54,206 bases of DNA from an uncultured Allobosea sp. (GCF_945957345.1 NZ_CAMFKW010000039.1:1-54206); one strand, 5' to 3'. Counted from the first letter of the stretch, positions 34,057-42,326 are shown. Notes: generated by a model not told the origin, from the sequence alone. A program made the numbers and translations.

Positions 34057-35181
34057 ATGCGTCACAGGATCCGGAAGATCGACGTCCATCTCGTCTCGGC
34101 GCCTGTCCTCGGAGGCTTCGCCGACGCGACGCGCAAGGTCGAGACGATCGGCTTCGTGATCGTCCGCATCACGACGGATCAGGGGCTGGAAGGCATCGGC
34201 GTCACCTATCACGAGGTCGGCGGCGAGGCGACCTGCGAGCTGATAAACCGCAACATGACGCCCAGGCTGATCGGCCGCGACCCGCTCGAAACCGAGGCGA
34301 TCTGGCAGGAGTTCTTCCACTACCTGCGCGGCGTCGGCCGCAAGGGCCTGATGTATTGTGCGCTCAGCGCCGTCGACATCGCGCTCTGGGACCTGAAGGG
34401 CAAGATCGTCGACCTGCCCGTCTACAAGCTCCTCGGCGGTAACCGGACCAAGGTGCCGGTCTATGCCAGCGGCGGCTGGACCTCCTATTCGGATGACCAG
34501 CTTGTCGACGAGATCAAGGGCATGGTCGCGCGCGGTTTCACGACGGTGAAGTTCAAGGTCGGCTTCGACGGCGGACGCAACCCGCGCCGCGATGCGGAGC
34601 GCGTCCGCAAGGTCCGCGAGGCGGTCGGGCCCGACATCAACCTGATGGTCGACGCGAACAATTCCTTCGACGCGGCGACGGCGGTGCAGCTCGCGAACCG
34701 CATCCGCGAATACGACATCTTCCTGTTCGAGGAGCCGGTTTTTGCGGACGATATCCCGGGCCTCGCGCGCTTCAAGCGCGGCACCGACATCCCGCTGGCG
34801 ACGGGCGAGCACGAATACACCAAGTTCGGCGTTCGGGACCTGCTCATGCACGAGGCCGCCGACATCGTGCAGGTCGATGGTGCGCGAGCCGGCGGCTATA
34901 CCGAGATGCTGAAATGCGCAGCGCTCACCCAGGCCTGGAACGTCAAGTTCGCGCCCCATGCCATGGAGAACCTCCATCTCCATCTGGTCGCGGCGGTGCC
35001 GAACGCGCTCTTCCTCGAGCGCCTGCTGATGTTCGAGGATATTACGGCACAGGTCTTCGACCATGCACCGCTGCCGATCGACGGCTACATGCACGTGCCG
35101 GACCTGCCGGGCCTCGGCCTCAAACTCAACATGGATTTCATCCGGGAACAGGACGAAACCGCGCCGGCAAGCCATGGCTGA
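34057..35181 (+). CDS. Enolase-superfamily acid-sugar dehydratase (mandelate racemase/muconate lactonizing family)
   Basis: 374 aa from ATG 34057, with GGGAGGAAG before it; an earlier ATG at 34018 falls inside the operator. Capping domain then barrel: VKFKVGF (Lys165-x-Lys167), metal ligands Asp199 (MVDANNS), Glu225 (FEEPV), Glu251 (GEHEY), base His301 (APHAMENLHLHL). K-x-K plus His places it in the mandelate-racemase subgroup, most members of which dehydrate sugar acids. Exact sugar acid not determinable. Divergent from the ABC/epimerase/dehydrogenase operon and probably part of the same pathway. Confidence 0.9.
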   Translation: MRHRIRKIDVHLVSAPVLGGFADATRKVETIGFVIVRITTDQGLEGIGVTYHEVGGEATCELINRNMTPRLIGRDPLETEAIWQEFFHYLRGVGRKGLMYCALSAVDIALWDLKGKIVDLPVYKLLGGNRTKVPVYASGGWTSYSDDQLVDEIKGMVARGFTTVKFKVGFDGGRNPRRDAERVRKVREAVGPDINLMVDANNSFDAATAVQLANRIREYDIFLFEEPVFADDIPGLARFKRGTDIPLATGEHEYTKFGVRDLLMHEAADIVQVDGARAGGYTEMLKCAALTQAWNVKFAPHAMENLHLHLVAAVPNALFLERLLMFEDITAQVFDHAPLPIDGYMHVPDLPGLGLKLNMDFIREQDETAPASHG

Positions 35182-35203
35182 GGCCTATCCCTCAAGCGAG
35201 GCG

Positions 35204-35692
35204 CTAAGAGGGTGAGCCGAAGCGGCGCAGAATGCGCTCGCACAGCAGCGCAAAGCCGGCGCCGATCATCGCGCCGATCACCTTGACGATGGCATCGTGC
35301 GGTCTGCCGTGGCGGGTCGCTTCCAGGGTCTGCAACCATTCGAGCCCGAGCGCGATCGCGATGATGGCGCCCAGCACGACGAGGCGCCGTTGCGGATAGG
35401 CGAGCATCAGCAAGGCAGTGGCCGCCAAATACGCCAGGAAGCGCTCGCCATCGGGCCTGAAGCCGGGGACATGCGGTCGCAGTTCAAGAGGGGACAGGGT
35501 TGCGAAGATGATCGCCGCGACAGCAGCCCAACCCAGGACCAGAGCCGCATGGCGAAGTTTATCGAGGGATAGGCCCAAGGCGGATGCCCGATGGTCGACG
35601 CAGCTGCGAGATATGGCTGCGCATCGACGGGGCGTCGCCATATCGCGGGAAGATAGACCGCGCCGCCCTGGCCGAGAATAGCCATTCGGCAT
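35204..35692 (-). CDS. VanZ-like membrane protein
   Basis: 162 aa if started at ATG 35692, 145 aa from ATG 35641; neither has a strong ribosome site. The core is LRHAALVLGWAAVAAIIFATLSPLELRP, then GERFLAYLAATALLMLAYPQRRLVVLGAIIAIALGLEWLQTLEATRHGRPHDAIVKVIGAMIGAGFALL: four hydrophobic segments with the VanZ-family E-x-x-Q...R-x-x-x-x-D-x-x-x-N/K-x-x-G pattern. Function of such small VanZ-like proteins is not known. Convergent with the dehydratase, 22 bases apart. Confidence 0.72.
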   Translation of the reverse strand: MPNGYSRPGRRGLSSRDMATPRRCAAISRSCVDHRASALGLSLDKLRHAALVLGWAAVAAIIFATLSPLELRPHVPGFRPDGERFLAYLAATALLMLAYPQRRLVVLGAIIAIALGLEWLQTLEATRHGRPHDAIVKVIGAMIGAGFALLCERILRRFGSPS

Positions 35693-35913
35693 TGCTCTCT
35701 CATCGGAAGCATCAAATCATGAAGCTTCCGACACGGATTGCATGTGCTGCGATCGTCGGGCAGGTCTTCGACAAGCATCCCATGCGTAAGTTTTGCAGCA
35801 TTCATGCGCCGGATACCGCATGAAATCGCGATTTCACCGCTTCAGTTCCTCAGCTGGCAATTGGCACGCAAGATGCTCGATCCCGGTCGAAACAACTTCG
35901 GACGGCGATTGAA

Positions 35914-36327
35914 ATGGACGGAATCCTGGCTGGCCTCCCAGAGTGGAAGGAGCGTTTCTTCGCCGTCGAACCTGCTCGGGGAGGCGCGCGGCGTCGGCGC
36001 CGCACGCGGATTGCATTGCTGCTTGTTCTGGCTGCGCAGTCGGTCTCGCAGGCTGCGCGGGCGGCCGACTGGCGCTATTGCTATGCCGGTTCCGATGCCG
36101 ATCGGCGCTTCTATGTCTCGCAGCCATTCGCCGCCTCGAAGCCGATGGAAACCATCGAGCGGCAGTGGCTGACGTGGCTGGGTCGCCAGGGGATCAGGTT
36201 CGAAACGACGGGATGCCCGCGGGGGCGCGACCGTGCCACGATCGAAGATTCGGTGAGGTCGGCGGCCCGCTACAACCAGGGCCTCGGCAGGCGAACGCTC
36301 GACCAGGACTGGACCCCGGAGTCTTGA
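35914..36327 (+). CDS. Secreted small protein of unknown function
   Basis: 137 aa. A basic segment (RRRRRTR) followed by a hydrophobic stretch RIALLLVLAAQSVSQAARA forms a signal peptide; mature part ADWRYCYAGSDADRRFYVSQPFAASKPMETIERQWLTWLGRQGIRFETTGCPRG has two cysteines likely to form a disulfide. I do not recognise a characterised family. The annotated ATG gives an unusually long n-region, so a start further in is possible, but no ATG lies closer to the signal. Convergent with the next gene, 6 bases apart. Confidence 0.6.
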   Translation: MDGILAGLPEWKERFFAVEPARGGARRRRRTRIALLLVLAAQSVSQAARAADWRYCYAGSDADRRFYVSQPFAASKPMETIERQWLTWLGRQGIRFETTGCPRGRDRATIEDSVRSAARYNQGLGRRTLDQDWTPES

Positions 36328-36333
36328 GCGAAG

Positions 36334-36615
36334 TCAGGCGCCTTTTCCGCTGGATGACTGCGTGGCGGCGGTGATGGCCGCGATCAGCCGTTGACGGTTG
36401 TCGAGCATGAAGGACGTGAACGTGTCCTGTCCGACGACCGCTTTCAGCATGCCAGGCAGAAGGGCGTAGAGCTTGAGCGCGAGGCTGCTCATCGCGGCAT
36501 CGTCATTGATGAGGCTGGAGGCCTTCTCCCCCAGGAAATCCGTCAGGAGATGCTGGTTCTGAGCCGCCAGCGTGACGATCTCGGCTTCGACTTTGTCTTT
36601 GACGGCTTCGAACAT
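36334..36615 (-). CDS. Small helical protein of unknown function
   Basis: 93 aa, GAGGTG six bases before ATG 36615. No signal or membrane segment; predicted all-helical: MFEAVKDKVEAEIVTLAAQ, LLTDFLGEKASSLINDD, ALKLYALLPGMLKAVVG, FTSFMLDNRQRLIAAIT. Acidic N-terminal half, amphipathic helices. Not recognised; the coherent ribosome site and codon pattern support expression. Confidence 0.65.
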   Translation of the reverse strand: MFEAVKDKVEAEIVTLAAQNQHLLTDFLGEKASSLINDDAAMSSLALKLYALLPGMLKAVVGQDTFTSFMLDNRQRLIAAITAATQSSSGKGA

Positions 36616-36812
36616 GAGGCACCTCGGTCGGTCTCATTCGGAAGCTAGCGCATTCATCAGCCCGTTGGCCATGAGAATGAGCGAGCAGCGCCTGATTGCC
36701 GCCGTTATTCGTTCAGGAATCATTCAATCGGGCGGGCGTGAACTCCGCTCATCCGACAGCCGGCCCGGCGACTGCCTGGAACCGATCCCCCGGGTTAATG
36801 ACGGACGATGAC

Positions 36813-37076
36813 ATGAACCTCTCGCGTTATCTGCTGCCGATCGCCGCGCTCGCTATGATGACGGGCTATGCCGCCGCGCAAACGCCGGCCCCTTCTGCCC
36901 CGGCCACAAAGCCGGCCGTGACGGCTCCCGCGCCGATGGCTCCCGCTGGCAAGAAGGCGACGACGTCTTCGGCTGAAAGGACCGCCAAGTCCAAAGCCTG
37001 CTCCGATCAGGCAGATCAGAAGGGGCTTCATGGCAAGGCCCGCAAGAAGTTCCGCGACGAGTGCAAGAAGGCCTGA
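36813..37076 (+). CDS. PsiF-repeat-like small exported protein
   Basis: 87 aa from ATG 36813 (ATG 36798 would add five residues). Signal MNLSRYLLPIAALAMMTGYAAAQ, an Ala/Pro linker, then one copy of the PsiF motif: AKSKACSDQADQKGLHGKARKKFRDECKKA, with the two conserved Cys of the phosphate-starvation-inducible PsiF family (usually two copies). Periplasmic; role unknown in any species. Followed by a strong terminator hairpin. Confidence 0.8.
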   Translation: MNLSRYLLPIAALAMMTGYAAAQTPAPSAPATKPAVTAPAPMAPAGKKATTSSAERTAKSKACSDQADQKGLHGKARKKFRDECKKA

Positions 37077-37086
37077 TCGAGGCCGC

Positions 37087-37121
37087 ACGCTGGGTCGGAT
37101 CAGGACGATCCGGCCCAGCGT
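37087..37121. terminator. Strong terminator hairpin between convergent small genes
   Basis: ACGCTGGG (37087-37094) pairs with CCCAGCGT (37114-37121) and CGGATC (37096-37101) with GATCCG (37107-37112) across a T-G pair, loop AGGAC. It starts 10 bases after the PsiF-like stop; a short CGAAAG follows, no long T-run. Confidence 0.7.
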
Positions 37122-37153
37122 CGAAAGCTAAGGAGCGGTTCTCGCCTGCCGGC

Positions 37154-37354
37154 TCAGGCCGCTTCGGCGACGACCAGCCCCTGCTCGACCAGGATCGTGC
37201 GCGGACACAGGCAGCCGGCCTCGTTCGGGGCCGGACCCCAGGCTCCCTGCCACTCGAGATGGCCCTGCTTCCAGGCCTCGACAATGGCCCGCCACTGCTT
37301 CCGTAGGTCGGAGGATTTGCGGCGGCGAACCGATCCGCTGTTCCGCTTCGCCAT
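37154..37354 (-). CDS. 66-aa protein of unknown function with hairpin leader
   Basis: MAKRNSGSVRRRKSSDLRK, a basic N-terminus, then QWRAIVEAWKQGHLEWQGAWGPAPNEAGCLCPRTILVEQGL. Trp-rich middle and a Cys-Leu-Cys pair; no signal or TM. GAGAG precedes the ATG at 37354. The leader contains a nearly perfect 13-base inverted repeat (37371-37404). The basic start and Cys-x-Cys are compatible with a small nucleic-acid-binding or metal-binding protein, but this is only a guess. Confidence 0.55.
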   Translation of the reverse strand: MAKRNSGSVRRRKSSDLRKQWRAIVEAWKQGHLEWQGAWGPAPNEAGCLCPRTILVEQGLVVAEAA

Positions 37355-37370
37355 GTCAGTCTCTCAATTC

Positions 37371-37404
37371 TGCTGCGACGCACCAATGATTGTGCGACGC
37401 AGCA
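37371..37404. promoter_or_regulatory. 13-base inverted repeat ahead of the 66-aa gene
   Basis: TGCTGCGACGCAC, spacer CAATGATT, GTGCGACGCAGCA: 12 of 13 positions pair. It ends 17 bases before the start codon of the 66-aa gene (minus strand), so it could be an operator or an mRNA leader hairpin. Confidence 0.5.
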
Positions 37405-37529
37405 TGATATGGGGGCGATCGGGCCGCCAGCTACCCTCGTTTCGGCAGGGCCAGCATGCACGCAGATGCATGGCAAGCGCGCTGTCTGTCCCCAGGCGCA
37501 GTTCTCAAGGCTTGACTCCCGCGTGTCGT

Positions 37530-37551
37530 GTTGCTTAATCGTTTAATCAAC
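37530..37551. promoter_or_regulatory. LacI-type operator-like palindrome upstream of the purine operon
   Basis: GTTGCTTAA, centre TCGT, TTAATCAAC: 8 of 9 arm positions pair, centred on a CG as in LacI-family sites. It is 23 bases upstream of the lacI start and a natural site for autoregulation of the whole operon. Confidence 0.5.
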
Positions 37552-37573
37552 TCGCGCAGCGCGTGCTCACCCG

Positions 37574-38641
37574 ATGTCGGCCCCGAAACAGACTGCCAAT
37601 CTCGGCGACGTCGCTCAGGTTCTGGGCGTTTCCGTCGCGACGGTGTCGAATGCGCTGTCCGGCAAGGGTCGTGTTTCGGCGGAGCTGATCCCACGCATTC
37701 GCGAGACAGCCGAGCGTCTCGGCTATGTCCCAAGTCCAGCGGCGCGGGCGTTGCGCACCGGGCGCAGCAGCGTGTTGGGGCTCGTTCTGCCCGATCTCGC
37801 CAGCCCGCTCTTTCCGCAGATCGCGCAGGCCATCGAATTCGCCGCCAACAAGGCCGGCTACGGCGTCCTGATCGCCGATTCCCGCGGCGACGTCGCGCAG
37901 CAGACATCCGCCATCAACCGTCTCGTCGCGCGCGATGTCGACGGTCTCGTCGTGGTGCCCAGGCGCGGTACCCGCGTCGCCGATATGGGTTGCCCGGTCG
38001 CGGTCATCGACAGTCCTTCGACGCCGGGCAACACGGTCTCCGCCGACCATTGGCAGGGCGGAGAGCTCGTCGGGGCGCATCTGGCCGGGCTCGGCCATCG
38101 CAGGGTCGTGCTGATCGGCAGCAGCCCGGCCTCCAACGTTCAGAACGACCGGATCGGCGGCATGCGCGCCGGACTGGGCGCGGGCGCCGAAAGCGCGGTC
38201 CTGTGGATCGAGCAGCATGAGGAGCGGCACGGGCCGGGGGCGCCGCTCGGATTGGGCGACTGGGCCGCACGCGGCTTCACCGGCTTCGCAGCCGTGTCGG
38301 ACGTCCATGCCTTGCGCGTCATGACCGAACTCAGCCGGGCGGGTTTGCGCATCCCCGAGGCCGTGAGCGTCACCGGATTCGACGACCTGCCCTGGTCGTC
38401 CGCGATCATTCCGCCGCTGACCACCGTGCGCACGGACCTGCCGCTGCTGGCCGAGATCGCCGTCGCTTCGCTGGTGCGGGTCATCGACGGCAAGGCGAAG
38501 ACGGAAACCGGCATCGTCTCCTCGATCGATGTCTCGCGCGTTCCCATGTCGCTGATCCCCAGGGAAACCAGCGCGGCGGTCGCGAACCCACCCCCAACAG
38601 CCGGGCAACAGAGCCCAGTGACCGGAGCAGGACCATGTTGA
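37574..38641 (+). CDS. LacI family transcriptional regulator of the purine operon
   Basis: 355 aa. HTH NLGDVAQVLGVSVATVSNALSGKGRVSAELIPRIRETAERLGYVPSPAARALRTGRS, including the hinge helix, then the periplasmic-binding-protein-like effector domain (VLGLVLPDLASPLFPQIAQAIEFAA...AVSDVHALRVMTELSRAGLRIPEAVSVTGFDDLPWS). C-terminal 20 residues are an extra Pro/Ala tail that reaches 7 bases into the binding-protein gene. Being the first gene of the operon it controls, it probably senses a nucleoside or base, as PurR does, but the ligand is inferred from context only. Confidence 0.92.
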   Translation: MSAPKQTANLGDVAQVLGVSVATVSNALSGKGRVSAELIPRIRETAERLGYVPSPAARALRTGRSSVLGLVLPDLASPLFPQIAQAIEFAANKAGYGVLIADSRGDVAQQTSAINRLVARDVDGLVVVPRRGTRVADMGCPVAVIDSPSTPGNTVSADHWQGGELVGAHLAGLGHRRVVLIGSSPASNVQNDRIGGMRAGLGAGAESAVLWIEQHEERHGPGAPLGLGDWAARGFTGFAAVSDVHALRVMTELSRAGLRIPEAVSVTGFDDLPWSSAIIPPLTTVRTDLPLLAEIAVASLVRVIDGKAKTETGIVSSIDVSRVPMSLIPRETSAAVANPPPTAGQQSPVTGAGPC

Positions 38642-39654
38642 AGACAGCCGCTGCCCTATCCGCGCTCGTGCTCCTCGCCGGAGCCGCCCAGGCCCAGGAA
38701 AAGACCTTGACCATCTCGGTCTATGCCTTCGCGCAGGACGAGTACAAGGAGATGCTCTACGCGCCCTTCGAGCAGAAATGCGGCTGCAAGCTGGTGATCG
38801 AGACCGGCAACAGCATCGAGCGTCTCGCCAAGATGGAGGCCAACAAGGCCAATCCCGTCATCGACATGGCGGTGATGTCGATGGCCGATGCATTGCAGGC
38901 CTCGCGCGCCGGCCTCGTCGACAAGGTCGATACCGCGAAGCTTGCGAATTTCGACAAGCTTTACGATCTCGCCAAGGACCCGAACGCCGACGGCATGAGC
39001 GTCGGCTACACCTTCTACGCCACCTCGATTGCCTATCGCACCGACAAGATGAAGATCGAGTCCTGGGCCGATCTCCTCAAGCCGGAGATCGCCTCGCATG
39101 TCGCCTTCCCTAACGTTACGACCAATCAGGGGCCGCCGGCGCTCTACATGCTCGAGCGGGCGCTGGGCAAGGACAGCCCCGATCTCAACGAGGCGATCGC
39201 GGCCGTCGGCGCGAAGAAGGACGATATCGTGACCTTCTACGTGAAGTCCTCGCAGCTCGTGCAGTTGATGCAGCAGGACGAGATCTGGGCGGCGCCGATC
39301 GGGCGCTTCTCCTGGGCGCCCTTCACCAAGCTCGGCCTGCCGATCGGCTGGGCGACGCCGAAGGAAGGCCAGACTGGCGGCATGAACGTCATGGTCGTCG
39401 CCAAGGGCTCGAAGAAGCGCGACCTCGCGCTGCAGTTCATGGATTACTGGCTGTCGACCGAGGTGCAGGCGAAACTGGCAGAGAAGCTCGTCGACAGCCC
39501 GGCGAACAAGGAGGTCAAGGTCTCCCCCGAGGTGGCCGCGAACATCACCTATGGCGCCGAGACCGCCGCATCGCTCAAGCTCATCCCCTCAGCGGTTGCG
39601 CTCGATCAGCGCGACGCCTGGCTGAAGCAGTGGAACAGCAAGGTCGGCCAGTAA
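38635..39654 (+). CDS. ABC importer binding protein, PotD/AfuA type, purine operon
   Basis: 339 aa; signal MLKTAAALSALVLLAGAAQAQ. Mature part KTLTISVYAFAQDEYKEMLYAPFEQKCGCKLVIETGNSIERLAKMEANKANPVIDMAVMSMADALQASRAGL is the class D fold shared by spermidine/putrescine, iron and phosphonate binding proteins. Contains an unusual Cys-Gly-Cys pair (about residues 48-50). Begins inside the lacI 3' end (7-base overlap). Substrate inferred from the downstream enzymes to be a purine nucleoside or related compound; the family alone would have suggested polyamine or iron. Confidence 0.9.
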   Translation: MLKTAAALSALVLLAGAAQAQEKTLTISVYAFAQDEYKEMLYAPFEQKCGCKLVIETGNSIERLAKMEANKANPVIDMAVMSMADALQASRAGLVDKVDTAKLANFDKLYDLAKDPNADGMSVGYTFYATSIAYRTDKMKIESWADLLKPEIASHVAFPNVTTNQGPPALYMLERALGKDSPDLNEAIAAVGAKKDDIVTFYVKSSQLVQLMQQDEIWAAPIGRFSWAPFTKLGLPIGWATPKEGQTGGMNVMVVAKGSKKRDLALQFMDYWLSTEVQAKLAEKLVDSPANKEVKVSPEVAANITYGAETAASLKLIPSAVALDQRDAWLKQWNSKVGQ

Positions 39655-39666
39655 GCCGAGCGGGAG

Positions 39667-39686
39667 GCGCGCCGGTAACGGCGCGC
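39667..39686 (+). terminator. GC-rich hairpin after the purine-operon binding-protein gene
   Basis: GCGCGCCG, loop GTAA, CGGCGCGC; perfect 8-base stem beginning 13 bases after the stop, before the first permease gene, with a following GGGAAGG ribosome site. Same position as the hairpins in the two other importer operons here. Confidence 0.6.
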
Positions 39687-39700
39687 GGGAAGGACAACCG

Positions 39701-40528
39701 ATGTTCCAAAACAGGAACGAGGCCTTGCTGCTGGCGCTGCCGGCGGCGGTGTTCGCAGCCGTCATCTTCCTGGTGCCGGTCGCCATCCTGCTGTCGGAGA
39801 GCTTCCGCTCGCCGGCAGGCTGGAGCCTCGCGCCCTACTGGGCTTTCTTCTCCGAGCCGCTCAACCAGACGGTGTTCTGGCGCACGCTGAAACTCGGCCT
39901 CCAGGTCACGGCGGTCTCGGCCGTGATCGGCTATGCCGCCGCCTTCGCCATCGTCTCGCTGCCGGCCGGTTCGAAGGGGCGGATGATCGGCCTCGTCATG
40001 TTGCCGCTGATGATCTCGCCCGTGGCGCGCACCTATGCCTGGATCGTGATCCTCGGCCGCACCGGCATAGTCAACCAGGCGCTGCATGGCCTCGGGCTCA
40101 CCGACGCGCCCATCCGCATCCTGTTCAGCGAGACGGCGATCTTCATCGGCCTGCTCCAGCTCTTCCTGCCGCTGATGATCATCTCGCTGATCTCGGCGCT
40201 GGAGAACCTGCCCCGGGACGTGGTGCCGGCCGCGCGCGTCCTCGGCGCGAACTGGCTGCAGATCTTCTGGAAGGTCGTCCTGCCGCTGACGCGGGAAGGG
40301 CTTGTGATCGGCGGCACGCTCGTCTTCACCGGCTCGCTCACCGCCTATATCACCCCGGCGATCCTCGGCGGCTCGAAGGTGCTGATGCTGGAGACGCTGC
40401 TCTACCAGCGCGTCACCGTGGCCAATGACTTCGTCTCGGCCGGCGTGATCGCGCTGATCCTCGTCGTCATGAGCTTCGCCACCAACCTGCTGCTGAAACG
40501 CATCGCGACTGTGAGGACCCGTACATGA
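39701..40528 (+). CDS. ABC importer permease 1, PotB-like
   Basis: 275 aa. Six TM segments beginning EALLLALPAAVFAAVIFLVPVAILLSESF; EAA loop LENLPRDVVPAARVLGANWLQIFWKVVLPLTREGLVIGGTLVFTGSLTAYITPAILGG, closely following PotB-type permeases. Its stop overlaps the next permease start by four bases. With that subunit it forms the heterodimeric channel. Confidence 0.94.
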   Translation: MFQNRNEALLLALPAAVFAAVIFLVPVAILLSESFRSPAGWSLAPYWAFFSEPLNQTVFWRTLKLGLQVTAVSAVIGYAAAFAIVSLPAGSKGRMIGLVMLPLMISPVARTYAWIVILGRTGIVNQALHGLGLTDAPIRILFSETAIFIGLLQLFLPLMIISLISALENLPRDVVPAARVLGANWLQIFWKVVLPLTREGLVIGGTLVFTGSLTAYITPAILGGSKVLMLETLLYQRVTVANDFVSAGVIALILVVMSFATNLLLKRIATVRTRT

Positions 40529-41304
40529 GCTTGCGGTTTCCGGCGGCGCTGGTCCTGTCGCTCGTCATCCTCTTCCTGATCGGGCCGTTCCTGATCATCG
40601 TCGCCGCCTCCTTCTCCGCCGGCGACACGCTCGCCTTTCCGCCGCAGGGCTTCTCGCTGAAATGGATCGCCAAGGTCTTCACGGTCGAGAGCTTCCGCCA
40701 GAGCTTCGTCACCTCGATGATCCTGGCGATCGGCGGCACGCTGGTGGCGCTGGCGCTCGGCGTGCCCGCCGCCTACGCCATGTCGCGCTACCGCCTGCCC
40801 TTCGCCGAGACGGTGCGCACGATCGTCTCGGCGCCGGTGATCGTGCCGGGCATCATCGTCGGCCTCGCGCTGCTGCGTTATGTCGTCGTGCCCATGGGCA
40901 TGCCGATCACGCTGGCGCTCTTCCTCGCCCATACGGCGCTCGTGCTGCCCTATGCGGTCCGGGTCGTCTCGGCGAGCCTTGCCAATCTCCGTTCCGATAT
41001 CGAGGAAGCGGCCATCCTGCTTGGCTCCTCGCGGCTCGGCGCCTTCTTCGACATCGTGCTGCCCAATATCCGCGGCGGCATCCTTGCGGCCTTCATCCTG
41101 GGCTTCGTGACGAGCTTCAACCAAGTGCCGGTCTCGCTCTTCCTCTCGGGGCCGGGCGTGCGGACCCTGCCGGTCGACATGCTCGGCTATATGGAGATCG
41201 TCTTCGATCCCTCGGTCGCGGCGCTCTCCTCCCTGCTCGCCTTCCTGTCCATGGGCATCGTGCTCGCCGCCGAACGCTTCCTCGGATTTTCCCGCTATGT
41301 CTGA
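40525..41304 (+). CDS. ABC importer permease 2, PotC-like
   Basis: 259 aa. Six TM segments (ALVLSLVILFLIGPFLIIVAASFS first); EAA loop LANLRSDIEEAAILLGSSRLGAFFDIVLPNIRGGILAAFILGFVTSFNQVPVSLFL, as in PotC. Overlaps permease 1 (ATGA) and the ATPase (8 bases). Confidence 0.94.
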   Translation: MSLRFPAALVLSLVILFLIGPFLIIVAASFSAGDTLAFPPQGFSLKWIAKVFTVESFRQSFVTSMILAIGGTLVALALGVPAAYAMSRYRLPFAETVRTIVSAPVIVPGIIVGLALLRYVVVPMGMPITLALFLAHTALVLPYAVRVVSASLANLRSDIEEAAILLGSSRLGAFFDIVLPNIRGGILAAFILGFVTSFNQVPVSLFLSGPGVRTLPVDMLGYMEIVFDPSVAALSSLLAFLSMGIVLAAERFLGFSRYV

Positions 41305-42319
41305 TCAGAGTTATCTCGCCCTCGACGGGTTGACACTGGGCTACGGCGATACGGTCGCGGTCGAAAAGCTCGACCTCACCATCGGCAAGGGCGAGCTCGT
41401 CGCGCTGCTCGGCCCCTCCGGCTGCGGCAAGACCACGACGATGCGCGCCATCGCCGGCCTGCTAGCGCCGAGTGCCGGCACGATCCGGCTCGACGGTGCC
41501 GACATCACGCGTGTCGCTGCCAACCGCCGGCAGGTCGGACTGGTCTTCCAATCCTATGCGCTGTTCCCGCATCTGACGGTCTTCGACAATGTCGGCTTCG
41601 GGCTCCGGCTCAAGGGGCTGAAGGGCGCGGCCCTGCGCGACAAGGTCGAGGCCGGCCTGACCTCGGTCGGCCTTGCCGCCTATGCCGGGCGCAAGCCCCC
41701 GGAGCTTTCGGGCGGGCAGCAGCAGCGCGTTGCGCTGGCGCGCTCGATGGTGATGGAACCCAAGGTTCTGCTCCTCGATGAGCCCTTGTCCAATCTCGAT
41801 GCGAGGCTGCGTCTGGATATGCGCACCGAACTCCAGCGCGTGCAGGCGCAGACCGGCGTGACCATGATCTTCGTCACGCATGATCAGGCGGAGGCGCTGT
41901 CGCTGGCCGATCGAATCGTCGTCATGCGCGGCGGCCGGATCGAGCAGATCGGGACGCCGGAAGAGATCTACAACCGCCCCGTCTCCCGCTTCGTTGCGGA
42001 TTTCGTCGGCTTCGAGAACATCTTCTCGATCCGCGACGGCAGGCTCTGGCTGGGCGATGCGGCCGTTCCGCTGTCGGCTTCATTGCCGGCCGCAGCCGGC
42101 CTCGCCTTCAGGCCGCGGACAGTGGCGCTCGGGGCCGGGCCTCTGAGCGGGGTCGTCCGCGGCGTCTCCTTTGCCGGCAGCACGCGCGAATATGTGCTGG
42201 ATACGTCCTTCGGCACGATTCGGGCCGATGCCGATGCCAGCCTCCCGGTACATCCGCCGGGTACCACGGTCGCTTTCGACCTGCCAATCGGGCAGGCCGC
42301 TTGCCTCAAGGCGGATTGA
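41297..42319 (+). CDS. ABC importer ATPase, PotA-like with TOBE domain
   Basis: 340 aa. Walker A LLGPSGCGKTTTMRAI, Q-loop VFQSYALFPHLTV, signature ELSGGQQQRVALARS, Walker B VLLLDEPLSNLDARLR, H-loop FVTHDQAEAL, then GTPEEIYNRPVSRFVADFVGFENIF and a C-terminal TOBE-type OB fold (GVVRGVSFAGSTREYVLDTSFGTIR). Complete. Powers the importer of this operon. The frame ends 7 bases before the nucleoside hydrolase gene. It could also serve as shared ATPase for the ATPase-less sugar importer at 29353-32372, but class differs. Confidence 0.95.
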   Translation: MSDQSYLALDGLTLGYGDTVAVEKLDLTIGKGELVALLGPSGCGKTTTMRAIAGLLAPSAGTIRLDGADITRVAANRRQVGLVFQSYALFPHLTVFDNVGFGLRLKGLKGAALRDKVEAGLTSVGLAAYAGRKPPELSGGQQQRVALARSMVMEPKVLLLDEPLSNLDARLRLDMRTELQRVQAQTGVTMIFVTHDQAEALSLADRIVVMRGGRIEQIGTPEEIYNRPVSRFVADFVGFENIFSIRDGRLWLGDAAVPLSASLPAAAGLAFRPRTVALGAGPLSGVVRGVSFAGSTREYVLDTSFGTIRADADASLPVHPPGTTVAFDLPIGQAACLKAD

Positions 42320-42326
42320 GGCGGCG

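Noticed and set aside
35738..36172. 144-codon frame overlapping the secreted small protein
   Set aside because: Different frame, Ser/Arg-rich without signal or pattern; the 35914 frame has a signal peptide and a sensible mature domain.
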